The position numbers and the translations under genes are program-made. A stretch of 64,000 bases of DNA from an uncultured Flavobacteriaceae bacterium (GTDB lineage Bacteria; Bacteroidota; Bacteroidia; Flavobacteriales; Flavobacteriaceae). The notes beneath the pieces are model-generated. The model did not search any database and was not told the origin of the DNA. It saw only the letters and a list, made by a program, of their open reading frames with translations. Every line of letters starts with the position of its first letter. Position 1 is the stretch's first letter. Shown here piece after piece: positions 51,998 through 60,567 of this stretch. Location: NCBI GenBank assembly GCA_947489085.1, contig CANLCJ010000003.1:1-64000 (forward strand). The letters run 5' to 3'.

Positions 51998-53305
51998 TTA
52001 AAACAAACTGGGTTGTAACCATAAATTTTGAAACTTGCCATTGGGATCGTAACGTTCTGCTTGAAGTTTTACGTTAAATTTCCGATCTCTAGGATCGTTG
52101 CCAACTCCAGATACGTACATCCAGTTGCCGTAATTGCTATGCACATCGTAATCTATTAACAACGCTTCGAAATAAGCTGCACCAATACGCCAGTCTAAAC
52201 ACAAATCTTTAGCAAAATAAGAAGCAACGTTTTGCCGTCCTCTATTGCTCATCCATCCAGTTTTTTTTAGTTCTATCATGTTTGCATTAACAAAATCGGA
52301 ATTTGTTTCTCCATTAATCCATTTCTCTATTTGAGATGTGGTATTATCCCACTGGTACGACTTGTTTAAAATACCTCCAATTTTAAAGATGTTATTGCCA
52401 TGTTTTAGAGCTATATATTTAAAATAATCGCGCCATATAAGTTCGAAAATTAACCAATATGTGGATTGGTTTTTAAAGTGCTCTTCCTCAAAAGCTTTGA
52501 GCTTCCAGTAAATGGTTTTTGCAGAGATAGAGCCGTTGGCCAACCAAGCAGAGAACTTAGAGCTAAAGTCTTTACCTATAAGGCCATTACGTGTTTTTTT
52601 ATATACGCCAATTTTTTTAGTTTTAAAGAAGTAATCGTCTAGGCGTTCTAGAGCTTTAGTTTCTCCTCCTTTAAAGGGGAAAGCGCTATTGGCTGGCGTC
52701 TTAAAATCTTTATAACCTAAATCTTGGAGCGATGGTATTTTGGTAGTATTGGTGAGTTGTTGTTTACTTTTAGTGTTACAGGAAATTAAAGGGCACACTT
52801 TTACTTCTTTTTCAACATGTTTTCTAAAATTTGTAAATACTTGCGGGATTTTGGCCAGAGGCAACTTTATATCGTCTGGATGGTATAAAAATTGAGCGTA
52901 GGTAGTTTTAAAGTGTACCGTTTTGGCAGTGTGTTGTTTTACACTGTTAGATACATTATTTTCTTCTTCTGTCCACTCTTTCTGCAGATATACTGTATTA
53001 ACATTATAATCGATACAGAGCTTGGGGATTACAATTTCTGGTTTTTCCTGAAAAACAAAAAGCGGTATGTTGAGAGCATCGAGATTTTGTTTTAAGTCTG
53101 TAATGCTTTCTATTAAAAATTTGGCGCGGTATTGTGCCGTTTTTTTAAACCCATAACTGGTAGTTTTAAAATGTCTGGGATCGAAACAATACACGGCAAT
53201 TGTATTTTCGTGCTGGCATAAAGCCGTGCTTAAACTAGTGTTGTCGCTTACTCTTAAATCGTTTCTAAACCATACTAAGCTTGTGTCGTTTTCTGTCTTC
53301 TGCAT
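51998..53305 (-). CDS. DASH-family cryptochrome
   Basis: A 435-residue Cry-DASH flavoprotein. In the N-terminal domain the start [14 protein letters not shown] and YCFDPRHFK are characteristic. The FAD domain has [31 protein letters not shown] and [22 protein letters not shown], in which the N5-facing Asn is kept. DASH proteins repair dimers in single-stranded DNA and bind folate antennas. The stop lies 62 bases before the FeS-type gene. The N terminus overlaps the DUF2256 gene by 31 bases, so expression is linked. Confidence 0.93.
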   Translation of the reverse strand: MQKTENDTSLVWFRNDLRVSDNTSLSTALCQHENTIAVYCFDPRHFKTTSYGFKKTAQYRAKFLIESITDLKQNLDALNIPLFVFQEKPEIVIPKLCIDYNVNTVYLQKEWTEEENNVSNSVKQHTAKTVHFKTTYAQFLYHPDDIKLPLAKIPQVFTNFRKHVEKEVKVCPLISCNTKSKQQLTNTTKIPSLQDLGYKDFKTPANSAFPFKGGETKALERLDDYFFKTKKIGVYKKTRNGLIGKDFSSKFSAWLANGSISAKTIYWKLKAFEEEHFKNQSTYWLIFELIWRDYFKYIALKHGNNIFKIGGILNKSYQWDNTTSQIEKWINGETNSDFVNANMIELKKTGWMSNRGRQNVASYFAKDLCLDWRIGAAYFEALLIDYDVHSNYGNWMYVSGVGNDPRDRKFNVKLQAERYDPNGKFQNLWLQPSLF

Positions 53306-53421
53306 TTTTCACTACAATATTTAACGTTATCCCAATTTTTTTCCCACTTTTTGCGCCATGCAAACGGCCGTTTACATATTGGACATATTTTCTGCGGTAA
53401 GTGTTGTTTTTTGTGCGTCAA
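53275..53421 (-). CDS. DUF2256 small zinc-ribbon-like protein, 48 aa
   Basis: A 48-residue protein of the DUF2256 family. It has CPIC and CSEKC pairs ([28 protein letters not shown]), giving four cysteines expected to bind one zinc, and aromatic/basic residues in between. The function is unknown, but it is regularly a neighbour of cryptochrome/photolyase genes. It starts with TTG at 53419-53421, since no ATG is available. It overlaps the end of the SDR-DUF2867 gene by 50 bases and the start of the DASH gene by 31. Confidence 0.87.
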   Translation of the reverse strand: MTHKKQHLPQKICPICKRPFAWRKKWEKNWDNVKYCSEKCRRQKTTQA

Positions 53422-54841
53422 CTTTAACCAATTTATTTATCATTCCTGTAAAAATAAAACCGTGAAAGGGGAGTACTGCATACCAGTACAATCTGCCCCA
53501 AAGCCCTCTAGGTCTAAATGTTGCAGTTTGTTTAAGGGTTTTATTTTCTATTTTAAATTCTAACCAAGCTTCTCCAGGTAATCGCATTTCTGCGTAGAGT
53601 AAAAGCTTTTGTTGTTTTTTATCTGCAAATATTACACGCCAGAAATCTAAAGCATCTCCCGCATCTAGATCGGTTGGGCTTGTTCTTCCTCTTCTAAGGC
53701 CTATGCCTCCAAAAAGCTTGTCTATATAGCCTCTTATACGCCAAAGAATAGTGCCGTAATACCATCCGTTTTTGCCGCCAATACTCCATATTTTATTGAG
53801 CGTAAGATCTACATTGCTAACAGGGCGTTCTTTATAATCTTTAAAGCAACCAAATTTTGGTACGTTTATGTATTTGTACAGATTGTCGCGTAGCCTACCG
53901 CTGCTTACCATAGAATCTTTCCAGCTGGAAATAATACCGTTTTGTTCTGTTTTTTCGAAAGCCAGTTCTACGGCTTCTTTGTAAGTTAGTGGATGTATTT
54001 CGAGTATTTTATTAATAGCACTAGGTTTGCCTATTATTTGAACGCCCATACTGTCTACCAAAGCTGTTGCGAGTTTGTAAGATGTAGAAGTTACAAAATA
54101 GAGCCAATAGGAGGACAATTTCGGCGTCATTAAAGGTACTGTTAGTATGTAGCGCTTTAGCCCCCTAACCTTAGAAAATTGCAAAAGCATTTCTTTATAA
54201 GTTAAAATTTCGGGGCCAAAAACATCAAAACTTTTATTATAAAGTTCTCTTTTGCCTACTGCTTTGTGCAAAAAGCCTAATACATCTCTTACTGCTATGG
54301 GTTGTGTTTTTGTATTTAACCATTTAGGCGCGATCATAAAAGGAAGTTTTTCAACCAAATCTCTTATAATTTCAAATGAAGAACTGCCCGAACCTACTAT
54401 AATACCAGCTTTAAATATGGTTAGGTTGTAATGTGGCGATGCTAATATTTGCTCTACGTTTTTTCTAGAGCGCAGGTGTTTTGAGAGTTTATCTTCGTTG
54501 GTTATACCACTTAGATAGATAACTTGTTCAACTTGAGTTTTTTCTAAGTAATTTTTGAAGTTTATTGCGCAGGTTTCTTCTAAACTTTCGAAATCTTTAG
54601 AAGAGTTGGACATGGAATGTATAAGGTAATAGGCCACGTCTATTTTCTTCGGAATATTTTCTAGCGTAGCACTTTTTAAAAAGTCTGCTTCGACAACGAT
54701 AACATTTTTTTCTTCAGCATAGCTTTTATCTGCCCTAAGCTTATCTCTAACTACGCATATTACAGTATGGCCTTCGTTTATTAAAAAGGGGATAAGGCGT
54801 ATACCTATGTATCCAGTTGCACCTGTTACAAGAATATTCAT
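53372..54841 (-). CDS. NAD(P)-binding SDR with C-terminal DUF2867 domain
   Basis: A 489-residue two-domain protein. The N-terminal atypical-SDR Rossmann domain starts [16 protein letters not shown] and has YYLIHSM and YLSGIT segments (to ~300). The C-terminal DUF2867 domain (~330-480) includes [17 protein letters not shown] and DFWRVIFAD. YbjT-like SDR-DUF2867 proteins recur in light-induced gene sets of other bacteria, but no reaction has been shown. It lies 63 bases after the flavin reductase gene and overlaps DUF2256. Confidence 0.87.
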   Translation of the reverse strand: MNILVTGATGYIGIRLIPFLINEGHTVICVVRDKLRADKSYAEEKNVIVVEADFLKSATLENIPKKIDVAYYLIHSMSNSSKDFESLEETCAINFKNYLEKTQVEQVIYLSGITNEDKLSKHLRSRKNVEQILASPHYNLTIFKAGIIVGSGSSSFEIIRDLVEKLPFMIAPKWLNTKTQPIAVRDVLGFLHKAVGKRELYNKSFDVFGPEILTYKEMLLQFSKVRGLKRYILTVPLMTPKLSSYWLYFVTSTSYKLATALVDSMGVQIIGKPSAINKILEIHPLTYKEAVELAFEKTEQNGIISSWKDSMVSSGRLRDNLYKYINVPKFGCFKDYKERPVSNVDLTLNKIWSIGGKNGWYYGTILWRIRGYIDKLFGGIGLRRGRTSPTDLDAGDALDFWRVIFADKKQQKLLLYAEMRLPGEAWLEFKIENKTLKQTATFRPRGLWGRLYWYAVLPFHGFIFTGMINKLVKVDAQKTTLTAENMSNM

Positions 54842-54904
54842 TATAATTTGTTTTAGTTAAACGAACTATTACACTCTAAATACTCCTAAACAAGATGCTT
54901 AGAA

Positions 54905-55540
54905 CTATTTAATTTTTGTTGCTAATGGTTTTGGTCTTTGGTAGCCAAAACGTGTTTGATTTGTAGAAACTGCATAACCATCCAACCCATTTATGGCGGC
55001 TACTTCTGCTTTGGCTAAATTTAAAAAGCCATCGTCTTCTATAAGTTGCTCTTTTACATACAAGCCCACAACTTTACCAATTACTAGTATAGTGTTGTTT
55101 ACTTTTATAGGGTATTCCTCCACAAACTCCATGGCTAATTGTACTGGAGCGTCTTTAACAAAAGGCGCTTTAAACTCTGGTTTGTATTCTGAATTTAGAT
55201 TTGTAGCATCGAATTCTGAAATAGAGGTATCGTATTTAGCAGATGTGTGGTGTGCATCTTCTAGTATCGCTTTATGGATGTGATTTATGGTATATACACC
55301 AGTGGCTTTTATATTTTCGTAAGTATTACGAATTACGGTTGTTGGACGTAGAAAAAAACCAAGTACTGCTGGGCTGGACCCAATATGCGTTATAGAACTA
55401 AATACGGCTACGTTTTCCTGACCTGTTTCTGATATGGACCCAATTAGGTTTGCAGATTTATAGCCAGAACAGCTATTCATAAGGTTTATTTTATATATGT
55501 GTTCTAAATTATGGATATCTTCTGCACTAAAATATGTCAT
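54905..55540 (-). CDS. Flavin reductase family protein
   Basis: A 211-residue FMN-binding split-barrel protein of the flavin-reductase-like domain family. The N-terminal half has the flavin segment GSISETGQENVAVFSSITHIGSSPAVLGFFLRP, with Asn/Ser residues that bind FMN phosphate. It may supply reduced flavin or act as an FMN-dependent reductase. Given the neighbours, supply of reduced flavin to flavoproteins is an attractive but unproven idea. It starts just two bases after the ABC1 kinase stop. Confidence 0.83.
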   Translation of the reverse strand: MTYFSAEDIHNLEHIYKINLMNSCSGYKSANLIGSISETGQENVAVFSSITHIGSSPAVLGFFLRPTTVIRNTYENIKATGVYTINHIHKAILEDAHHTSAKYDTSISEFDATNLNSEYKPEFKAPFVKDAPVQLAMEFVEEYPIKVNNTILVIGKVVGLYVKEQLIEDDGFLNLAKAEVAAINGLDGYAVSTNQTRFGYQRPKPLATKIK

Positions 55541-55542
55541 GT

Positions 55543-56856
55543 CTAGGATAGCTTTAGGTAGTTGTTAATTTTTATATCCTGCGCTTTTAAATCGAACATC
55601 AAATTGTATAATCCAAAAAACGTTCTGTTAATGTATATAAAGTGTTTCGAACCTCGATTACCGTTCATTTTTTTAAGATCTGTGCTTTTAGAGTAGCGCT
55701 CTCCTAATTCTGCAATTTTTCCAAAAAAATCGGCATCAGAAAAATCGAAAGTATCGTTATTAAAGGGCTGCGTAAACAGACTTAACATTTCGTGAAACAT
55801 TTCTGTGAAAAATTCCAATTCTTGTTTGCTATCTTCAGCTTTAAGAATTTCCAGTTGGTAGAGTTTATCTGTAAAATAGGCTCTATTTGCAATGTTTTCT
55901 TTTTTAGCGAGTTCAAAATAAGGATTGTAGAATTCTAACGGAATGGTTTTCATACAGCCAAAATCTAATGCGATAAGTTCTGCATTTTCAGAAACTAAGA
56001 AGTTTCCGGGATGCGGATCGGCATGCACTTTTTTAAGGTTGTGAATTTGGTACATGTAAAAGTCCCAAAGTGCTTGCCCTAATTGATTGGCTGTATCCTG
56101 ATTTGTATTTACAGCAGTAAATTCCGAAAGGTGTTTACCTTCCATATAATCCATAGTTATAATACGCTCTGAGGATAATGTTTCGTAATATTTAGGGAAT
56201 TTGAGGTTCGCTATGTGGCTGCAGGCTTCAGATATTTCCTTACTTTGTTCTACTTCTAAAATGTAATTTGTTTCTTCAACAAGTTTGTGTTCTACCTCCT
56301 TAAAGTATTTATCTGAATCTTTGCCTTTTATATTGAACATGCTCATAGCTATTGGTTTTACCATAGCCAGATCTGTAGCAATACTTTCTGCAACACCGGG
56401 ATATTGAATTTTCACAGCAAGTTTTTTCCCATCTTTTTCGGCTATATGCACTTGGCCAATACTGGCGGCATTTACAGAGGTGGTGTTGAAAGCATCGAAC
56501 AAATCGTTAGGATGTTTTCCAAAATATTTTTTAAATGTTTTAACTACTAAAGGAGGCGATAATGGCGGTACAGAAAACTGTGCCAGAGAAAATTTCTCTA
56601 CATAGGCTTGTGGAAGGATACTTTTTTCCATACTTAGCATTTGTGCTACCTTAAGTGCACTGCCTTTAAGTTGCTTTAAGCCATCATAAATATCTGTAGC
56701 ATTATTTTTATTGAGGCGTTCTTTGGCTTCTTCTTCTGTTTTTGTAAGCTTGTCGCCATAATATTTCAAGTAATTAACGCCCACTTTAGCTCCTGTTGAA
56801 ACTAATTTACTGGCACGTTGTATTTTCGATGTAGGTATACTGTCTATAGTTTTCAT
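55543..56856 (-). CDS. ABC1/AarF (UbiB/ADCK-like) atypical kinase
   Basis: A 437-residue member of the ABC1 atypical kinase family. The N-terminal KxGQ motif reads KVAQ (LKVAQMLSM) and the Ala-rich loop reads NAASIGQVH. The ATP Lys is in LAVKIQYPG. The catalytic and metal motifs HADPHPGN and LDFGCM are intact. Family members such as UbiB/COQ8 support quinone synthesis through ATPase activity. Flavobacteria use menaquinone, so the client here is unknown. It is 6 bases after the TetR gene and 2 before the flavin reductase gene, in a tight three-gene block. Confidence 0.88.
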   Translation of the reverse strand: MKTIDSIPTSKIQRASKLVSTGAKVGVNYLKYYGDKLTKTEEEAKERLNKNNATDIYDGLKQLKGSALKVAQMLSMEKSILPQAYVEKFSLAQFSVPPLSPPLVVKTFKKYFGKHPNDLFDAFNTTSVNAASIGQVHIAEKDGKKLAVKIQYPGVAESIATDLAMVKPIAMSMFNIKGKDSDKYFKEVEHKLVEETNYILEVEQSKEISEACSHIANLKFPKYYETLSSERIITMDYMEGKHLSEFTAVNTNQDTANQLGQALWDFYMYQIHNLKKVHADPHPGNFLVSENAELIALDFGCMKTIPLEFYNPYFELAKKENIANRAYFTDKLYQLEILKAEDSKQELEFFTEMFHEMLSLFTQPFNNDTFDFSDADFFGKIAELGERYSKSTDLKKMNGNRGSKHFIYINRTFFGLYNLMFDLKAQDIKINNYLKLS

Positions 56857-56862
56857 AGGCTA

Positions 56863-57519
56863 TTAATTATTTTGGAATCTTTCTTTAAATAAAAACTTAC
56901 CTAAATCTAACACACTTTTAAGTGGAGCAACATCTAAAACATCAAAAGTTGTATTTACAGATTTCTCAATAAATATGTCTGTTTTTTCGAAGGCCGCAGA
57001 GGTGTCATCCAACCAAAATTTCATTGTTAACAACAATTGTAACCAGGCTGATTCTTTTAGCGCTTTTTCTTGAATTTTTTCAAATTGTTCCTGCTTAATG
57101 TCTAACATTTGTATCCCTATATCTGTAATATATTTAGTAAAATGTTGCTTTAAACCAGATAGAATTTTTAAGCCCTTTAAATCTTTTTTATATTTATCTA
57201 AAACATGTTTAACGTAACTTCTATTTGCCGTTAAGTTTTCAAAAAAGGTGTAGTAGAAGCTTAATAATTTGTTTCGAGCATCAAAAATTTGATAGTCTTC
57301 ACTTTTATGTAAGGCTTCTATTGAGTTGGAGAAAAATGCCTCGAAAATGCCTTTTTCAATAGCCTCGAAAGATGCAAAAAAATCGTAAAATTTGGCTTCT
57401 TCAAAATTATTCATTTTAGCAAAAGCAAACACCGATTTAGGGTTTTGGTCATGTTCTAGGACATAATCCATGTAGTATGTAATTATATCGTTTCTTGAAA
57501 CTGATTTCTTCTTTGCCAT
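56863..57519 (-). CDS. TetR-family transcriptional regulator
   Basis: A 218-residue TetR-like protein with an N-terminal helix-turn-helix region (residues ~8-55) diverged from the consensus (VFAFAKMNNFEEAKFYDFFAS) and a helical ligand-binding C-terminal domain. The reading frame extends upstream to 57561, but MAKKKSVSRND at 57519 is the natural start. It is the first gene of a 14.5-kb same-strand series with the ABC1 kinase 6 bases downstream, and probably regulates itself and at least the first genes. A TGTTTAACAA box is 33 bases upstream. Confidence 0.8.
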   Translation of the reverse strand: MAKKKSVSRNDIITYYMDYVLEHDQNPKSVFAFAKMNNFEEAKFYDFFASFEAIEKGIFEAFFSNSIEALHKSEDYQIFDARNKLLSFYYTFFENLTANRSYVKHVLDKYKKDLKGLKILSGLKQHFTKYITDIGIQMLDIKQEQFEKIQEKALKESAWLQLLLTMKFWLDDTSAAFEKTDIFIEKSVNTTFDVLDVAPLKSVLDLGKFLFKERFQNN

Positions 57520-57551
57520 AATATGTTTATATTTATGGTAAAGATAATAAA

Positions 57552-57561
57552 TGTTTAACAA
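57552..57561. promoter_or_regulatory. TGTTTAACAA box before the TetR gene
   Basis: Sits 33-42 bases upstream of the TetR start. The same 10-mer occurs reversed at 48859-48868, and a shorter TTTAACAA lies before the aquaporin gene (near 58397). It is a candidate autoregulatory site, weakly supported. Confidence 0.3.
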
Positions 57562-57650
57562 TTATTATAAAAAGCTAAACAAAATAATTCTAAAGGTAAT
57601 GTTAAATACATTTTAGAATAAAAATTGTAGAAATACAGTGTTTTTTTAAA

Positions 57651-58307
57651 CTAGCAACACTTATCGTCCTTAACGAGTTTGCAACTAGATACAGCGGTTA
57701 TAGTACCCAAGATGGGCGCTATAATATACAACCAGAGGTCTTTAAAATTTCCTGTAAATAGGGCAGGAGCAATAGAGCGTATGGGATTCATAGAGGCTTT
57801 CGTCATTGGGCCAGCAAACATAGCTTCTAACAGTATAACGCCACCAACGGCAATGGCTGCCATTGTACCAATTTCTTTACTTCCTGTAGATACGTTTATA
57901 ATAACTACCATTAAAAAGAACGTGAGCAAAAACTCAAGAATTGCTGCTTTATAAGGCGGAAAATTAGCGGCTGGTGTGGTTTCTCCCAAAAAATCACTCT
58001 CGGGAAACAAAAACCATAATACAAAAAGTGCAAAAATACCTCCAATGCTTTGTGCTAATATATATGAGGGTACCTTTTGCCAAGGAAATTTTTTGGCAAA
58101 TGCAAAGCCTATAGTTACTGCTGGGTTAAAGTGTGCTCCAGAAATTTCTCCAAAAGCATAAATCATGGCCATTACAATGAGTCCCCAAGTTATGGCAACA
58201 CCAACGTGAGAAATACTGCCTCCAGTAATTTCGTTAATCGTCATAGCACCGCAACCGCAAAATAATAAAGCGAAAGTACCAATAGCTTCTGAGATGTGCT
58301 GTTTCAT
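57651..58307 (-). CDS. MIP-family aquaporin, second NPA motif altered to NPI
   Basis: A 218-residue membrane channel with six helices and two pore half-helices. The first pore motif is HFNPAVTIG near 61-69. The second reads SMNPIRSIAP near 172-181, Ile replacing Ala, with the selectivity-filter Arg kept. Size and sequence suit the AqpZ-like group, conducting water or small neutral solutes such as glycerol or ammonia. The C terminus ends in DDKCC. It lies 131 bases upstream of the TetR gene on the same strand and is probably a separate transcript. Confidence 0.83.
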   Translation of the reverse strand: MKQHISEAIGTFALLFCGCGAMTINEITGGSISHVGVAITWGLIVMAMIYAFGEISGAHFNPAVTIGFAFAKKFPWQKVPSYILAQSIGGIFALFVLWFLFPESDFLGETTPAANFPPYKAAILEFLLTFFLMVVIINVSTGSKEIGTMAAIAVGGVILLEAMFAGPMTKASMNPIRSIAPALFTGNFKDLWLYIIAPILGTITAVSSCKLVKDDKCC

Positions 58308-58555
58308 ATATAGTATTTAAAGCGTTTTTTTAAGATGTATAGTAGTAATACAATGTTTAAACACAGCAAAGATACAACGTGCTAGTTTAAGCTTTTGTTA
58401 AATATGCAATTGCAATATAAAATAGAATACTATTTAGAGAAGTTGCTGCATTTACTATTCAAACACCAGTTTATAGCGGCTTATAAATACGAATTGCATA
58501 AAAAGTTTACATCCTTTTTAGAATTTAACTAACACTATAAAGGTTTTGTTACGGT

Positions 58556-59461
58556 TTAACCAAGTAACTGTTGCATAGCTGCTTCTAGTTTATGGTATTT
58601 AAAATCGAAGCCTTTATCTTCAATTTTTTTAGAGCTTACGCGCTGACTTTCAAATAGTATAATGTGCATCTCTCCTAGAGCGAGCTGCATAGCAAATTTT
58701 GGAATATTTGGAAGAAATAATGGTTTTTTAAGCGTTTTTGCTGCAACTTGAGTTAATTCGCTATTTGTTACAGGGTTGGGTGCTACACCATTGTAGACTC
58801 CGGGTAATTTAGCTTCTAGAACGTAAATAAAAATACGGGCAAGATCCTCTACGTGTATCCAGGATTGCCATTGTTTACCACTACCAAATGCAGCTCCCAA
58901 ACCAAATTTCATAGGTTTAATAATTTCTTTTAGCGCCCCACCATCTTTGGAGAGTACCAAGCCTATACGCACTTTAGAGACTTCGATTCGCAATGCTTTA
59001 AAGTTATCTACCGCTTTTTCCCACAGTTCGACAACTTCTCCTAAAAAAGATGTGCTTGTCGTATTATGTGTTTGGTCGTAATATTTTGTTAGAGAGTCTG
59101 GGTATATGCCAATAGCACTGGCAGATACAATTTGCTTAACATTATGCGGAATTTGCTTTAAGGTTTCCACTAATAATGCTGTGCTATCTGTACGACTGCT
59201 AATAATTTCCTGTTTATAGCTTTCGGTCCATCTTTTCGAAATAGAAGCACCAGCAAGATGTATTATAGCGTGTACACCTTCGAAACACGAACTATCAATT
59301 TCTTTTTCTGCCACATTCCATAGAAATCCTTTGTAATTATCTTTTTTAGAAATTTTGGATGCTCTGGTCGTTAAATAACTAACATTTATGCCTTTAGAAT
59401 GGCATTGTTTTACAATTTCTTGGCCTACAAGCCCTGTAGCTCCAGTTATTAGAACACGCAT
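58556..59461 (-). CDS. TIGR01777-family NAD(P)-binding epimerase-like protein
   Basis: A 301-residue atypical SDR (YfcH/TIGR01777 family, related to SulA/SDR39U). The Rossmann start is VLITGATGLVGQEIV, followed by IIHLAGASISKRWT, the SASAIGIYP strand and VRIGLVLSKDGGALKE. The C-terminal DUF1731-like end is complete. The function is unknown; related proteins are annotated as nucleoside-sugar epimerases. The gene is about 250 bases upstream of the aquaporin gene and 86 after mnmD. Confidence 0.87.
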   Translation of the reverse strand: MRVLITGATGLVGQEIVKQCHSKGINVSYLTTRASKISKKDNYKGFLWNVAEKEIDSSCFEGVHAIIHLAGASISKRWTESYKQEIISSRTDSTALLVETLKQIPHNVKQIVSASAIGIYPDSLTKYYDQTHNTTSTSFLGEVVELWEKAVDNFKALRIEVSKVRIGLVLSKDGGALKEIIKPMKFGLGAAFGSGKQWQSWIHVEDLARIFIYVLEAKLPGVYNGVAPNPVTNSELTQVAAKTLKKPLFLPNIPKFAMQLALGEMHIILFESQRVSSKKIEDKGFDFKYHKLEAAMQQLLG

Positions 59462-59547
59462 ATTTTTTTATTAAAATTACGAAAAGGTTAGATAAGAGTA
59501 CTGTTATTTATATTGTTTTTAACAGAAACCGAAATACAAATACCTTG

Positions 59548-60240
59548 TTATAGCTTACTACCGCGCAGCATTTCTCGTTTACCAGGAGGGCCAGGTAGGC
59601 GCTCTACAGTAAAACCAACAGCTTGCATGGCGCGCCTTACACTGCCTTTGGCCGCATAGGTAACCAGAACACCATTTGTTTTTAATGCGTTATACATAAT
59701 TTCGAAAATAGAGACTGTCCATAATTCTGGTTGAACTCGGGCACCAAAAGCATCGAAATAGATAATATTATGGGTATCCTTGCTGTTTATTTCGTGAAAC
59801 ATTTGTTGCTTTTTTACAATGGCAAAATTATCGTGTACGAGATGTTTCTCCTCCCAAGATGTTTCGTGCAGTTTTAAAAACAAAGCCTCGTTACCATTTG
59901 TATTTAATTGAGATGTGTAATTAAGTGTAGCAGCTTCTTTTAGATCTACAGGATAAGCTTCTATACCTGTATAATCTATGTATATATTGTTAGAGATAGC
60001 CTCTAATAATGTAATGTATGCATTTAAACCAGTACCAAGCCCAATTTCTAGTATGTTTACAGGTAAACTATTGTTATTTTCTAAGGTATTACATGTGTCT
60101 AAATAATATTGCAAACCATGTGTTATAAATACGTGGTAAGCTTCTTGTATTGCGCCATGTTTGGAATGGTATTGTTCGTTCCAATCTGGCAAGTGAATGG
60201 TTGTAGAACCGTCTGCTGTTTTAATTATTTCTCGTTTCAA
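59548..60240 (-). CDS. mnmD: tRNA (mnm5s2U34) methyltransferase MnmD
   Basis: The SAM-dependent methyltransferase for the last methylation in making 5-methylaminomethyl-2-thiouridine at tRNA wobble position 34. A 230-residue stand-alone MnmD, equivalent to the methyltransferase half of E. coli MnmC without the oxidase half. The segments YHSKHGAIQEAYHVFI, ILEIGLGTGLNAY (SAM loop), DAFGARVQPELW and the GPPGKREML ending are typical. It should act on substrate from MnmE/MnmG encoded elsewhere. Confidence 0.9.
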   Translation of the reverse strand: MKREIIKTADGSTTIHLPDWNEQYHSKHGAIQEAYHVFITHGLQYYLDTCNTLENNNSLPVNILEIGLGTGLNAYITLLEAISNNIYIDYTGIEAYPVDLKEAATLNYTSQLNTNGNEALFLKLHETSWEEKHLVHDNFAIVKKQQMFHEINSKDTHNIIYFDAFGARVQPELWTVSIFEIMYNALKTNGVLVTYAAKGSVRRAMQAVGFTVERLPGPPGKREMLRGSKL

Positions 60241-60567
60241 TATATTTGGTGCGTTTAAAATGGAATGTACAACCCTATCTTGATATTTAATTTTCGTAAG
60301 TGTTCAAAACTATAGTCACTTAATTTTATTTCTAAAAATAGATGGTATTTTTTTAAGTAACCACCATATGTGGTAATTCGCTGTAGTTCTTGGGGTTTGT
60401 AACGTTAAAATTAGATTTAAATTATGCCGCTGTTTCTAGCTAAATAGCAGATTAACAGTGAGATTCTAAATTTATTAATAGAAAAGCTTTTTTTTTAAAG
60501 CATTTATGTAAATATAACATTATTTTGGCGATGAATTTTATAAATTTGTAGGCTAAAATAGCAAGAC
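60241..60567. other. Divergent intergenic region mnmD / ilvE
   Basis: 327 bases, AT-rich. It contains a small hairpin ACCAC-CATAT-GTGGT near 60360-60374 and a TAAATTTG box (fits TAnnTTTG) near 60542-60549, about 20 bases before the ilvE start. No reading frame of note is present. Confidence 0.4.

Noticed and set aside
43051-53305. Four photolyase-type genes as recent tandem duplicates
   Set aside because: Their N-termini, flavin loops and cofactor sites belong to different subfamilies (CPD I, unassigned, Fe-S, DASH), so they are ancient relatives gathered together, not local copies.
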